From: an uncultured Methylococcaceae bacterium
Lineage (GTDB): Bacteria > Pseudomonadota > Gammaproteobacteria > Methylococcales > Methylococcaceae
DNA length: 45,944 nt
NCBI GenBank assembly: GCA_903934875.1
Contig: CAIZPP010000005.1
Location: forward strand, 1 to 45,944
Direction of reading: 5' to 3'
Of this stretch, positions 1 to 8,590 are shown one piece after another. Both the position numbers and the translations under genes were made by a program. The notes beneath the pieces were generated by a model. It worked only from the letters and a program-made list of their open reading frames with translations. It was not told the DNA's origin and made no database searches. How positions within the stretch are numbered: position 1 is the first letter of the stretch; every line of letters starts with the position of its first letter.

Positions 1-86
1 GAGTGCGGCGACTCGTCGCCGCCTTCTGCGTCCAGCGGCGACGAGTCCCCGCCTTTTCCGTCCAGCGGCGACGAGTCGCCGCACTC
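1..86. repeat. GC-rich palindromic repeat (REP/BIME-like)
   Basis: A perfect 21-bp inverted repeat lies at 1-21 and 66-86 (rc of each other). A third, nearly identical GGCGACGAGTC unit sits between them at about 34-53, so there are three copies of one module, the outer two facing each other. It is cut by the window edge and may continue upstream. It resembles REP/BIME intergenic repeats; a transcript would fold into a strong hairpin. Confidence 0.75.
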
Positions 87-126
87 CACAAGTTGCCATC
101 CTCTAGGGATGACTGCGTAACATCAG

Positions 127-147
127 TTATTAAGAAAAAACGCTGTT
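127..147. repeat. Remnant of the TACAGCG-type element end
   Basis: The segment ending AAGAAAAAACGCTGTT matches the outer end of the intact elements elsewhere in the window (for example the right end of 11605-11727, AATAAACGCTGTA). Only about 20 bp remain and the terminal TA is TT. It directly precedes the first possible start codon (TTG 146) of the NAD(P)HX repair gene, the same arrangement seen at 12092 and 13139. Confidence 0.45.
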
Positions 148-1657
148 GAGATTACCTGAAGTGAACGAAACAAACAAACGCCAAAGACCTTTACCCCTTT
201 ACCGTGCCGAACAAGTGCGTGCCATGGACAGTTACGCCATTGATCGGTTGGGTATTCAAAGCATGGAATTGATGCGCAGGGCCGGTGCCGCCGCATTCGC
301 TGCCTTGCGCAGACGTTGGCCCGGCACACGCACGCTGTCGGTGGTTTGCGGCTCGGGCAATAATGCTGGCGATGGCTATGTCCTAGCCCGGCTAGGTGTG
401 GATGCCGGCATGGACGTGCGGGTCTATCCACTGGCAGCGCCGGAAAAATTGCATGGCGATACCTTAGTTGCCTGCGAGGAATACAAGGCCGTTGGCGGGT
501 CGCTGTTAGATTTCGTGCCCGCCGATTTTGAAGGTGCGCAGGTACTGGTTGACGGTTTGCTTGGAACAGGGCTTGACCGCAAAGTGGCAGGACTTTACGC
601 TGAGGTCATCCGGGGCATGAACCGTTTTAGCGGGGAGGTGTTGGCGCTGGACATACCCTCGGGACTCCATGCCGACACCGGGCGGGCCATGGACGAGGCT
701 GTCAATGCCAATTGCACGGTGACCTTCATCGGCTTGAAACAGGGCTTGTTCACCGGCGATGGGCCTGAGCATTGCGGAGAGCTTGTTTTTGCAGGGTTGG
801 ATATGCCGCCATCGGTGCAGGCTAGCCAGCCTGCCTCAGCGTGGTTGTTGCCGCCTTGGCAATCCCGCCTGCCACGCCGGGCGCGTGGAGCGCACAAGGG
901 GAATTTTGGCCATGTGCTAGTGGTGGGTGGTGCGCCTGGATTTTCTGGCGCGGCCAGGATGGCGGCGGAATCCGCCGCCCGCGTGGGGGCAGGGCTGGTC
1001 AGTTTGGCCACTCACCCGGACCATGCCGCGTTGATGAATATTATCCGCCCGGAATTGATGTGCCATGCTGTCGCCAATGCAGATCAATTGGCTCCGCTGA
1101 TGGCCCAGGCCAGCGTGATTGCCGTCGGGCCAGGTTTGGGTCTGGGGCAGGCGGGCTGGGGGAGAGTGCTGTTCGAGGCCGTGCAGGACTCTGGATTGCC
1201 ATTGGTGGTGGATGCGGACGCGCTCAATCTACTGGCCCTCGCCCCCCTCAAGCGAGACGATTGGGTTCTTACCCCACACCCAGGCGAGGCCGCACGCCTA
1301 TTGCAAATTACCACCGGTGCGGTCCAGGCTGACAGGTTTGCCGCGATAGCCGCCTTGCGCGAGCGGTTTGGCGGAACGGTGGTACTGAAAGGAGCAGGCA
1401 CCTTGATTCTCGGCAGGTCCAGCACCGAACCCTCCGTTTGCACCCAGGGTAATCCGGGCATGGCCACAGGTGGCATGGGCGATGTCCTCACCGGAGCGAT
1501 TGCGGGGCTATTAGCGCAGGGTCTGGATTACGATGAGGCTGCAGAAATCGGCGTGTGCCTCCATAGTGCGGCGGGTGACAAGGCGGCGGAAGATGGCGAG
1601 CGTGGCCTACTGGCGGGGGATTTGATGCCTTGGTTACGCAAATTGGTGAATTTGTGA
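146..1657 (+). CDS. nnr: Bifunctional NAD(P)HX epimerase / ADP-dependent NAD(P)HX dehydratase
   Basis: This is a cytosolic metabolite-repair enzyme that epimerises and dehydrates damaged NAD(P)H hydrates. The N-terminal YjeF_N/epimerase half (about residues 15-230) carries the GSGNNAGDGY loop near residue 67. The C-terminal ribokinase-like dehydratase half (about 235-500) carries GPGLGLG near 328, TPHPGEAARLL, and the ATP-binding NPGMATGGMGDVLTG near 435. The length of 503 aa is normal for the fused form. The start is uncertain: TTG 146 is the first in-frame option, GTG 161 and ATG 224 are alternatives, and none has a good ribosome binding site. It is followed by tsaE, the order common in proteobacteria, but a MITE-like element now separates them. 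Confidence 0.95.
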   Translation: MRLPEVNETNKRQRPLPLYRAEQVRAMDSYAIDRLGIQSMELMRRAGAAAFAALRRRWPGTRTLSVVCGSGNNAGDGYVLARLGVDAGMDVRVYPLAAPEKLHGDTLVACEEYKAVGGSLLDFVPADFEGAQVLVDGLLGTGLDRKVAGLYAEVIRGMNRFSGEVLALDIPSGLHADTGRAMDEAVNANCTVTFIGLKQGLFTGDGPEHCGELVFAGLDMPPSVQASQPASAWLLPPWQSRLPRRARGAHKGNFGHVLVVGGAPGFSGAARMAAESAARVGAGLVSLATHPDHAALMNIIRPELMCHAVANADQLAPLMAQASVIAVGPGLGLGQAGWGRVLFEAVQDSGLPLVVDADALNLLALAPLKRDDWVLTPHPGEAARLLQITTGAVQADRFAAIAALRERFGGTVVLKGAGTLILGRSSTEPSVCTQGNPGMATGGMGDVLTGAIAGLLAQGLDYDEAAEIGVCLHSAAGDKAAEDGERGLLAGDLMPWLRKLVNL

Positions 1658-1665
1658 AATGACTA

Positions 1666-1789
1666 TACAGCGTTTTTAATATCGAAGAGTTACTAGATAG
1701 CTGGTATGAAAGGGTAAGACATTCAGTTAACTCGAAGCGTTAACTGAATATCCATCTTTTAGGTATATTTTAAAGATGAAAACGCTGTA
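1666..1789. repeat. MITE-like element, alpha type
   Basis: This 124-bp element starts TACAGCGTTTTTAAT and ends GATGAAAACGCTGTA, with TA at both edges, which fits a TA target duplication. It contains the 'ATCGAAGAGTTACTAGATAG' left-end block shared with other copies and an internal 10-bp inverted repeat (1721-1730 with 1740-1749, ATTCAGTTAA/TTAACTGAAT). It carries no ORF. It lies between nnr and tsaE, its right end 8 bp before the tsaE ATG. Confidence 0.85.
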
Positions 1790-1797
1790 AAGCACTT

Positions 1798-2265
1798 ATG
1801 AACCCCTCAGCTCCTCTTTTAGTTTATCTGCCCGACGAGGCGGCGACCTTGTCCTTCGCTGGGCGTTTCTACCGGGCCTTGCCTTTTGGTTGCCTGGTGT
1901 TTCTGCGCGGCAATCTTGGGGCGGGAAAGACCGCTTTCGTGCGTGGCTGCCTGCGTGAGGCTGGTTATAATGGCGCGGTGAAAAGCCCGACTTTCACTCT
2001 TGTGGAGGAATATTTTTTGGGGGGGTGCGCTGTCTACCATTTCGACCTATACCGCCTGGCCGACCCCGAGGAATTGGAATGGATGGGAATGCGCGATTAT
2101 CTGCGCCCGGACGCAATATGTTTCATCGAATGGCCGGAACGGGGCGAAGGCGTGCTGCCGGATGCCGATGTGGAGATAGACTTGGCCATTGAAGGCGCTT
2201 CCCGCAACTTGTCGGTTATGCCTATTTCCAGCATCGGTCGCAAAATCAAGGAAAATTTAATGTAG
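1798..2265 (+). CDS. tsaE: tRNA threonylcarbamoyladenosine biosynthesis ATPase TsaE
   Basis: TsaE is the ATPase partner of TsaB-TsaD in making the t6A37 modification of ANN-decoding tRNAs. The P-loop GNLGAGKTAF lies near residues 38-47, followed by the family blocks SPTFTLVEEY and the FDLYRLADPEELEWMG region. At 155 aa it matches the usual length. There is no clear Shine-Dalgarno upstream, because the MITE-like element ends 8 bp before ATG 1798. A G7 run (2019-2025) sits inside the gene. The role is well established; expression from the element-disrupted upstream region is an open point. Confidence 0.95.
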   Translation: MNPSAPLLVYLPDEAATLSFAGRFYRALPFGCLVFLRGNLGAGKTAFVRGCLREAGYNGAVKSPTFTLVEEYFLGGCAVYHFDLYRLADPEELEWMGMRDYLRPDAICFIEWPERGEGVLPDADVEIDLAIEGASRNLSVMPISSIGRKIKENLM

Positions 2266-2435
2266 GTAGTTTTACGGATGCCGCAACTCCCGCTTGGCTG
2301 CTAAAGTAAGCCATAGCCCGGTTGAGACTCCTTATGCATCCTTCTGGGGCAAGGATGTTGTGGATGGAGCGGAGCAGTTTGCTCCATTTCACAGTCGGAA
2401 CACCGGGCACCACCTAAGGCATCGACATCATACGT

Positions 2436-3518
2436 TTAATGTGTGCCTTTTATTCCATTCAATCCTAATTTAGCGGTATTTCTAAAAAGACTCATCAGCC
2501 TCCATTCAACGCATGAGCCTATGAAATAGACTAATGATAAGAATATAAAGCTGTAAAACATGACGTACTCTGCAATTCCTAAGGCCGCTGCGCCGATCCC
2601 TACCAGCCCAAGCGTCGATGACAAGGCGACAATGACAGCCGTTGTCTGCGGTACGGAAAATCCGGCACGAAGTAAAATATGGTGCAGATGGTCATGGCCG
2701 GGCGAAAACGGGCTTCTGCCCTTCATTATGCGTCTTAACATGAGGCTGACCGTATCCAATATTGGTATGCCCAGTATCCATACGGCAGTGATTGGTGCAA
2801 AAGCCTTGGATGATTGGTCAGCCAAATCAATGGCGAACCATGCCAGCAAAAAACCAAGCATCATGCTTCCAGCGTCGCCCATAAAGACTGCTGCTTTGGA
2901 CCGCCAAGGCGTTCGCATGTTGAACATGATAAAACCAAGCACTGCGCTTGCCACTAAAAAAAGCAGCGATGCCTGGGTTTCATTTCCACTCAGCAGGGCC
3001 GCGCCTCCGAACATCAGCAGATCGACCAACACGATGCCGCCCGCTAAACCATCAATACCATCCAACATGTTGATCGCATTCATCATGCCGACCACACAGA
3101 AAATGGTAAAAGGCACTGACCATGAATCCAGTTCGACTGGTCCCCATCCGAACAAATCACCCAAATTAGTTAGGGATACCTCGCCAAGGTAAACCATTAA
3201 TATGGTTGCTGTTGCCTGTGATAAAAATCGGCTGCCGGGACTCAGGTCAAACTTGTCGTCGCATACCCCGGTTATGACTACCAATATTAAGGGAGGGAAG
3301 ATCGCGAATGAGACATCGCTTAATGAATCATGCAAAAACGCTGTGAGTGTGATTGCCAGCAGCATTGCCACACCGCCCGTGAGCGGCACATCGCCGCTAT
3401 GGTCTTTTCGTCCAGAAGGTACATCCATCAGTCCCAAACATTTTGCTGGTTGAAAAAGGAGATTGACGAAAAGTATGGTCGCTAAAAAAGCGAAGAAATA
3501 CCAATAAATAATGTCCAT
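2436..3518 (-). CDS. WecA/MraY-family undecaprenyl-phosphate sugar-1-phosphate transferase
   Basis: This polytopic inner-membrane enzyme transfers a sugar-1-phosphate (GlcNAc-1-P in WecA) to undecaprenyl phosphate to start glycan assembly. Visible family motifs are MNAINMLDGIDGLAGG (cytoplasmic Asp motif), VFMGDAGSMMLGF, and the WecA-type GHDHLHHILLR histidine motif near residue 275. It has about ten hydrophobic segments; 360 aa is typical. It is the only minus-strand gene in the window and is divergent from the EPS operon across about 800 bp. It is the best candidate for the initiating transferase of the downstream polysaccharide(s). The sugar specificity cannot be read from sequence. Confidence 0.9.
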   Translation of the reverse strand: MDIIYWYFFAFLATILFVNLLFQPAKCLGLMDVPSGRKDHSGDVPLTGGVAMLLAITLTAFLHDSLSDVSFAIFPPLILVVITGVCDDKFDLSPGSRFLSQATATILMVYLGEVSLTNLGDLFGWGPVELDSWSVPFTIFCVVGMMNAINMLDGIDGLAGGIVLVDLLMFGGAALLSGNETQASLLFLVASAVLGFIMFNMRTPWRSKAAVFMGDAGSMMLGFLLAWFAIDLADQSSKAFAPITAVWILGIPILDTVSLMLRRIMKGRSPFSPGHDHLHHILLRAGFSVPQTTAVIVALSSTLGLVGIGAAALGIAEYVMFYSFIFLSLVYFIGSCVEWRLMSLFRNTAKLGLNGIKGTH

Positions 3519-4328
3519 AAGATTAATCTGAAGAAAAAAGTTGTCAATTTTACACGGCTATACCGTTATAACGCGTGAACGGTAGTGGGATATCCTAAAA
3601 ATTGCCCTGCTATCCGGCATGAGTCCAAAGCTGTATGCTTTAACAAAAAGAGCCGTTTAGATCGGGTTGGTTCTGTCAACTAAATCTGAGCTTCAATCAT
3701 ACAGTGTATGGCAATAGTCTTTAAGCAAAAAACAGACCAACAATTAGCCCCTTGAGTCTGCTGTTGGCACTGTTTAAACGTAAACCTATTCCCTGTGTAG
3801 GTAAACCGCTGGGTCTCCAGCTGGTCTTGCTCGCTTCTTAGACCATTGGAACAGCAATTTTACTTCTAGCGGTGCTTGCTTAAGCATAGCAGGCATCACC
3901 CCCCATGTTAAGAGCTGTCTCCCTGGCACGACGCAAAGTAAGTGCGGTCTACATGTGCGAGGACATAAGGAAGCTGCTGTTCAGCACCATTCTGCCACTT
4001 ACATTTTCCCATAAATGGCGTTGTTGACCAAAAAATCAGATTTTTTCCTATATACACAGGTCACGGCGAAAAGCTAAAGTATTCCTGCGGAGATAAAAAA
4101 TCACTTGCAGGGTGCGGATTTTGCGTAAGTTCTAATGCATTCTGAAAAGTGTGCCCGACCTTCCCGTCAACTTGACAAGGGCAGTCATTGGTGCAATATT
4201 TAGATCATATTTTAGCTGAATTTATTTTATTGGCTGAAGTTAAAGATGATTGCAACGGGTGGCTGTTGTCGGCTTGCCTCTTAAAGTGTGGCTCTAATTA
4301 GCATAATGTGTTGTGGGGAGGTTGAATT
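3519..4328. other. Long gene-free region between divergent wecA-like gene and EPS operon
   Basis: About 810 bp hold no convincing ORF on either strand. Visible features are a 7-bp inverted repeat TACCGTT-N10-AACGGTA (3561-3567 and 3578-3584), a candidate sigma70 promoter near 4172-4199, and a strong ribosome binding site GGGGAGG (4315-4321) for the next gene. The stretch is long enough to house regulatory sites for both directions or a small RNA. I could not match a known riboswitch. Confidence 0.6.
4172..4199 (+). promoter_or_regulatory. Candidate sigma70 promoter for the EPS operon
   Basis: A perfect -35 TTGACA (4172-4177) is followed 16 bp later by CAATAT (4194-4199), a weak -10. It lies about 130 bp upstream of ATG 4329, in the divergent intergenic region. 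The weak -10 makes this tentative. Confidence 0.3.
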
Positions 4329-5363
4329 ATGAACAGATTGATCAAGCCGCTTATGTTTGCGATATGGCTGGGTTCGATGTTGGCCCCCGCCTACGCGGAT
4401 GTGGCTGCTGATGTGGCGACTGCAGTTAAAAATGCTGCTAGCCCAGAGGCTGCTGCTGCAATCGTCTCCGAAGCCGTGGCTAACGCCCCTAGTCCCGAGG
4501 CAGCGGCTGCAATTGTTTCTGCCGCCGTGGCTGCAGACCCAGGCGCTGCAGCGGCGATCACTGCGGCGGCGGTCACCGCCGCGCCGACTTCGGCGGCTGC
4601 GATCACGACGGCGGCGGTCAACGCCGCGCCGACTTCGGCGGCTGCGATCACGACGGCGGCGGTCACCGCCGCGCCGAACTCGGCGGCGGCAATTACGACA
4701 GCGGCGGTTACCGCCTTGCCGAGTTCGGCGGCGGCAATCACGACGGCGGCGGTCAACGCCTCGCCGACCTCGGCGGCTGCAATCACCACGGCGGCGGTCA
4801 ACGCCGCGCCGACCTCGGCGGCTGCGATCACAACGGCGGCGGTTACCGCCGCGCCGACTTCAGCGGCGGCAATCACCACAGCGGCAGTCACCGCCGCACC
4901 TGCCAGTGCAGCGGCAGCGGTAACAACTGCCGCTGTGACCGCCGCGCCGACCTCGGCGGAGGCAATCACCACAGCGGCTGTTACCGCCGCGCCGACCTCG
5001 GCGGCGGCGATCACGACGGCGGCAGTCACTGCCGCCCCTAGCAATGCTGGTGCAATTGTCGCCGCTGGTGTCGTGGCGAGCGGAACTGCCGCTGGTGCCA
5101 CGGCTGTTGTCGCTGCCGTTGCAACTGTCGCAGCCAGCACACCAACGGGCTTGCCGGCTGGTGGACAGCCAACGACTGCGCAGCTTACCTCTGCTGTCAC
5201 TCAGGCAGTATTGAATAATCCTGCAAATGCGGCGAGCTACAATGCTGCTGCCCAAGCGGTAGCAACTACGCCAGCTCAGGCGGTGGCGGTCCAGGCGGCT
5301 GCTACTACGGCTTTACAAACCGCAACCAGCAACCCGAATGCAACCCTCGCCTCGCCGAATTAA
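4329..5363 (+). CDS. Exported Ala-rich protein with tandem 15-residue repeats, unknown function
   Basis: This 344-aa protein has a clear signal peptide (hydrophobic core LMFAIWLGSMLAPAYA, predicted cut after A-Y-A near residue 23). About 14 consecutive 15-residue units follow, of consensus TAAPTSAAAITTAAV; the first two carry SPEAAAAIV instead. A non-repetitive C-terminal region of about 100 residues is rich in A, T, Q and N. No cysteine follows the signal and there is no membrane anchor, so it is probably periplasmic or secreted. The strong ribosome binding site GGGGAGG lies 7 bp before the ATG. It is the first gene of the EPS operon, which suggests a matrix-associated or structural role; that is inference only. 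The Ala-rich helical-repeat character is seen in other proteobacterial proteins of unknown function. Confidence 0.75.
   Translation: MNRLIKPLMFAIWLGSMLAPAYADVAADVATAVKNAASPEAAAAIVSEAVANAPSPEAAAAIVSAAVAADPGAAAAITAAAVTAAPTSAAAITTAAVNAAPTSAAAITTAAVTAAPNSAAAITTAAVTALPSSAAAITTAAVNASPTSAAAITTAAVNAAPTSAAAITTAAVTAAPTSAAAITTAAVTAAPASAAAAVTTAAVTAAPTSAEAITTAAVTAAPTSAAAITTAAVTAAPSNAGAIVAAGVVASGTAAGATAVVAAVATVAASTPTGLPAGGQPTTAQLTSAVTQAVLNNPANAASYNAAAQAVATTPAQAVAVQAAATTALQTATSNPNATLASPN
4575..5072 (+). repeat. 45-bp in-frame tandem repeat array
   Basis: Eleven units of 45 bp (one of 48 bp, starting at 4890) encode the T/N-A-A-P-T-S-A-A-A-I-T-T-A-A-V unit. Many units are nearly identical at the nucleotide level, including third positions, which points to recent expansion or gene conversion. 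The array is much more GC-rich than its flanks. Confidence 0.9.
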
Positions 5364-5552
5364 AGAACCGTTCTGAAATATTACTGATACAAAGAGACTG
5401 TAAAATGTTAGTAGCTATATCTTGGTTTTTTTATCGCAAATTTGCCGAGAATGGAAAATATGGCCTTGCAACTTGATTTAAGGCAGGTAGTCTAATGGGT
5501 AATTGCGAAAGATTAGTCTTGTCCAGTTTGGTTTAATTAATAACAAGTTTTT

Positions 5553-7061
5553 TTGAGAGGCTGTTATTACTGTTTTTCTAACCATAGCCACTGGGGGCGC
5601 ATTATTTCTGTTGATATTCAAAATGTAGTGAATCAGGAAGATGCCCAAGACAATCTTGTTGAGTTGAGCAGAAATAGATGGATATTCAATGCACTAATCG
5701 GTTTATATGTTGTCGCTCCCTTGCCGTTGGGTAGCAATCGGCCTTGGGCTTGGGGGTCATTGGCGGGTTATACATGTTTGTTGTTGGCCGCTTGGTTGTT
5801 TGCATGGATGCGCGGGAGTATGCCGCTGTCGCCCGCGTTACGCGAGCGTCCGGCAAAAGTGGCGGTTGGTTTGCTGGTGTTGGTCGTAGCATGGATATTT
5901 TGTCAAACCCTGCCATTATCTCCGACGTGGGTAAAGTCGCTATCACCGCATACTTTCGAACTTTATCAAGTAGCCCGCGATGCGGTACCGGCAGTCAAGG
6001 AGTCCATGCCTCTGTCGTTGGATAGCGACGCTACGTTTGCCGCTGGAATTCGCAGCTTGTTTTTGACGGCAATGTTCCTGTTGCTGGTGCAGTGCCTAGA
6101 CTGTCGTAGGCGTTTGAAAGTTTTTTGCTTCGCCATTGTAGTGTCAGGTTTTTTCCAAGCTGTTTACGGCAGTTTTACGGCACTTTCAGGAATAGCCTAC
6201 CCTTTTGTGGGGCAAGGTGTGGCAACCGGAACCTTCGTCAACCGGAACCATCTGGCCGGTTACTTGGAGATGGCGCTAGCGATGGGGATGGCATTGCTGC
6301 TGATGGGGAGCAGGCATGGAGGTATGCAGGGCGGTTTGCGCGGGATGTTGAAAATATTGCTAAGTAAAAAGGCGCTGGTTAGGCTGATGGTGATCATGAT
6401 GGTCGCTGGATTGATTCTTACTCGTTCACGCATGGGCAATACTGCGTTTTTCAGCAGTTTACTAGTGACTGGGTCGCTGGCCATCAGTATTTCCAAGTAT
6501 TTTCGTACTAGGGCATTTTTTTTACTCTTAATCAGCGTGATACTAGTGGATATATTGATGCTGGGCCAATGGTTTGGGTTGGAGAATGTTGCCGAACGGC
6601 TACGGCAAACTTCAATGGTTAGCGAGCATCGCGATGAAGTTGATATCTATGTAGTACCCTTGGCTAAGGATTTTTGGCTTACTGGCGCAGGCGCTGCAAC
6701 TTTTATGCATGTCTTTCCAGCATATGCCCAAGAAGATTTGGGTGTTTTGTACGACCATGCACACAATGACTATTTGGAGTTATATGCGGAATTAGGAATT
6801 ATTGGCTTTGTTCCGTTAGCAACTTTTGTTGTGTTGGGATTTTGCCAATCCTTGTGCGCGCTACAATGTGAACACCGCAGCCATGTCAGAGCCATAGGAT
6901 TTGGAGGTTGCATGGGAATTATTAGCTTAAGCATTCATTCAGCGGTGGACTTTAACTTACAAATCCCGGCAAATGCAATGCTGTTCATGGCAGTCATCGC
7001 GATTGTTTATGTTGCACAGTGTGCACATGACAATACCGTTAGGGGTTCTGAAAAATCATGA
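5553..7061 (+). CDS. O-antigen ligase/polymerase-like (Wzy_C family) membrane protein
   Basis: This polytopic inner-membrane protein of about 500 aa has roughly ten or more hydrophobic segments from about residue 45. The Wzy_C-type periplasmic-loop signature is present: YDHAHNDYLELYAELGIIG near residue 400. Family members polymerise or ligate lipid-linked glycans in the periplasm. Next to Wza/Wzc-like genes it is likely the polymerase or ligase of the EPS system. The start is unsure: TTG 5553 gives the longest form, and GTG 5628 would give MNQEDAQDN; neither has a convincing ribosome binding site. It is followed 7 bp later by the outer-membrane beta-barrel gene. Confidence 0.85.
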   Translation: MRGCYYCFSNHSHWGRIISVDIQNVVNQEDAQDNLVELSRNRWIFNALIGLYVVAPLPLGSNRPWAWGSLAGYTCLLLAAWLFAWMRGSMPLSPALRERPAKVAVGLLVLVVAWIFCQTLPLSPTWVKSLSPHTFELYQVARDAVPAVKESMPLSLDSDATFAAGIRSLFLTAMFLLLVQCLDCRRRLKVFCFAIVVSGFFQAVYGSFTALSGIAYPFVGQGVATGTFVNRNHLAGYLEMALAMGMALLLMGSRHGGMQGGLRGMLKILLSKKALVRLMVIMMVAGLILTRSRMGNTAFFSSLLVTGSLAISISKYFRTRAFFLLLISVILVDILMLGQWFGLENVAERLRQTSMVSEHRDEVDIYVVPLAKDFWLTGAGAATFMHVFPAYAQEDLGVLYDHAHNDYLELYAELGIIGFVPLATFVVLGFCQSLCALQCEHRSHVRAIGFGGCMGIISLSIHSAVDFNLQIPANAMLFMAVIAIVYVAQCAHDNTVRGSEKS

Positions 7062-7068
7062 GATTGCT

Positions 7069-8589
7069 ATGCGGATTATTCATTGGATAACATTTATTCT
7101 GCCATTTTGCGCGGTTGTGGGTACAAGTCAGGCCGATGACAGTACGCCGTCATCGACTCCGAGTACGGGTAATGCGGGTGGGAGTGCGACAAGCGGCGGC
7201 ACGGGTAACGCGGGAAAAAATGCGCCTAGCGGCGGCAGGGGTAGCACAGATGTTAGTACCCCTAGCGGCGGCACAGGTAACACAGGCGGTGGCGCTCCAA
7301 GCTTCGGTACGGGTAACACGAGTTACAACCCGTCCGGAGGTGGAATGCCAGCGGATGGAAGCGATTTTTCCGACATAGTTAGCAAAAAGCCGTGGACGTA
7401 TGGCATTGGCCCTTTTGATTTTTCACCCATGTTGGAAGTAAGCGAGTCTTACAACGACAATATCTGGTTCAATAATATTGGCCCGAACAACCAGGGCAAG
7501 AAAAGCTCTATGCTGACGCAAGTGAAGCTAGGTTTGCAGTTGGAACTCAATTACGGGCTTAACCGCTATGCCTTGCAATACGGCTTTAGAAGCTGGACTT
7601 GGCATTCCAGTCCTAACGACGATTATCTGGATCAATTTGTCGGTACTAAGGAGCATATCGAGTTCACTGACCGCAATAAAGTTGATTTCATCGCCAATTA
7701 TATCGATTCCCACAACTTGCGCGGCACCTATTTCACCGCGCCCGGTTTGCCAGGTTCGCAGTTGAACCAACTCGCCACATTTTACGAATACAATGCTGAA
7801 CTCAAATACCGTTACGGTGCGGCTAGCGCACAGGGTAATTTGGAACTGATCACCGGTTTTAGCGATCTAAACTACAATCCTATTCAGGGAGCCGATCTTA
7901 CCACCTATAACAAAACCCGAATCTACTTAATCCCTGGGTTTTATTACAAGATCATGCCGAAAACTCAATTGCTCGCTCAGGTGGAGGCGACTTGGTACAA
8001 ATACCATGAATCGTCCAGCGCTGCGATTTATGATTTTAATTTGCAGCGCTATTTAATTGGTGCTAAATGGGAGGCCACAGCGGAAACCACGGGTATCTTG
8101 CGTTTGGGCTATATGACGCAGCAATTTAACAGCGGAGCTAACGGTACGAGTGGTTTTACTGGTGATATTGGCATGGAGTGGTCACCACTCAGCTATAGCC
8201 GCTTTAACATCAGTGCGTCAAGGAATATCAACCCAACCTCAGGCTACGGCACCGCAAATATTACCAACCAAGTCTCGGTAGGCTGGACGCATGATTGGAG
8301 TAGCAGGCTTTCCACTCACTTGAGGGTGGGTTATACCAATATAGATAACCAGCATGTAAATACTACGACAGTTAATAGCAGCAATATCTACAGTAACTAT
8401 ATTAACGCCAAAGTAGGTGTCGAGTATGCCGTGCGAAACTGGCTAAGTGTCGGACTCAATTATTCATACAATAACTTATCCTCCAGTTATAATGTGCAGA
8501 ATTACGATCAAAACATCGTCATGCTGTATTTTACCTTTAACCCAAATGCGGCAGGGCAAACCAGTGCGCCTTGGACCTTTAATTTTTAA
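7069..8589 (+). CDS. Outer-membrane beta-barrel protein of the EPS operon (EpsL/BBP2-like)
   Basis: Starting at ATG 7069 gives a clean signal peptide (RIIHWITFILPFCAVVGTSQA, cut before DDS). A low-complexity Gly/Ser/Thr/Asn linker follows (about residues 25-90) built from degenerate TPSGGTGNTGGGA units. The rest, from FSPMLEVSESYNDNIWF on, has alternating aromatic strands and ends in an aromatic residue (WTFNF), typical of outer-membrane barrels. Related proteins (EpsL, VpsM, putative beta-barrel porin 2) are found in EPS operons next to polysaccharide export genes. It sits between the Wzy-like gene and the Poly_export gene, 1 bp from the latter. Longer in-frame starts exist upstream but overlap the preceding gene. 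A role as an outer-membrane channel or anchor is inferred. Confidence 0.8.
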   Translation: MRIIHWITFILPFCAVVGTSQADDSTPSSTPSTGNAGGSATSGGTGNAGKNAPSGGRGSTDVSTPSGGTGNTGGGAPSFGTGNTSYNPSGGGMPADGSDFSDIVSKKPWTYGIGPFDFSPMLEVSESYNDNIWFNNIGPNNQGKKSSMLTQVKLGLQLELNYGLNRYALQYGFRSWTWHSSPNDDYLDQFVGTKEHIEFTDRNKVDFIANYIDSHNLRGTYFTAPGLPGSQLNQLATFYEYNAELKYRYGAASAQGNLELITGFSDLNYNPIQGADLTTYNKTRIYLIPGFYYKIMPKTQLLAQVEATWYKYHESSSAAIYDFNLQRYLIGAKWEATAETTGILRLGYMTQQFNSGANGTSGFTGDIGMEWSPLSYSRFNISASRNINPTSGYGTANITNQVSVGWTHDWSSRLSTHLRVGYTNIDNQHVNTTTVNSSNIYSNYINAKVGVEYAVRNWLSVGLNYSYNNLSSSYNVQNYDQNIVMLYFTFNPNAAGQTSAPWTFNF

Positions 8590-8590
8590 T

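Noticed and set aside
3935-3955. Possible sigma54 promoter (TGGCACG)
   Set aside because: The -12 GC element is not at the required spacing.
3940-4000. Possible c-di-GMP (GEMM-I) riboswitch, because of GACGCAAAG near 3949
   Set aside because: The other conserved blocks (GGCAAACC, GGTAGGTAGCGGGG) are missing or in the wrong order, so the match is too short.
4391-5255. Long open frames on the minus strand opposite the Ala-rich repeat gene
   Set aside because: They mirror the 45-bp repeat and its codon bias, lack a ribosome binding site, and read as Ala/Val-rich or Arg-rich shadow text.
8447-8590. Extended start of the Poly_export gene
   Set aside because: The extra 48 codons overlap the outer-membrane protein gene and precede the clean signal peptide that starts at 8591.
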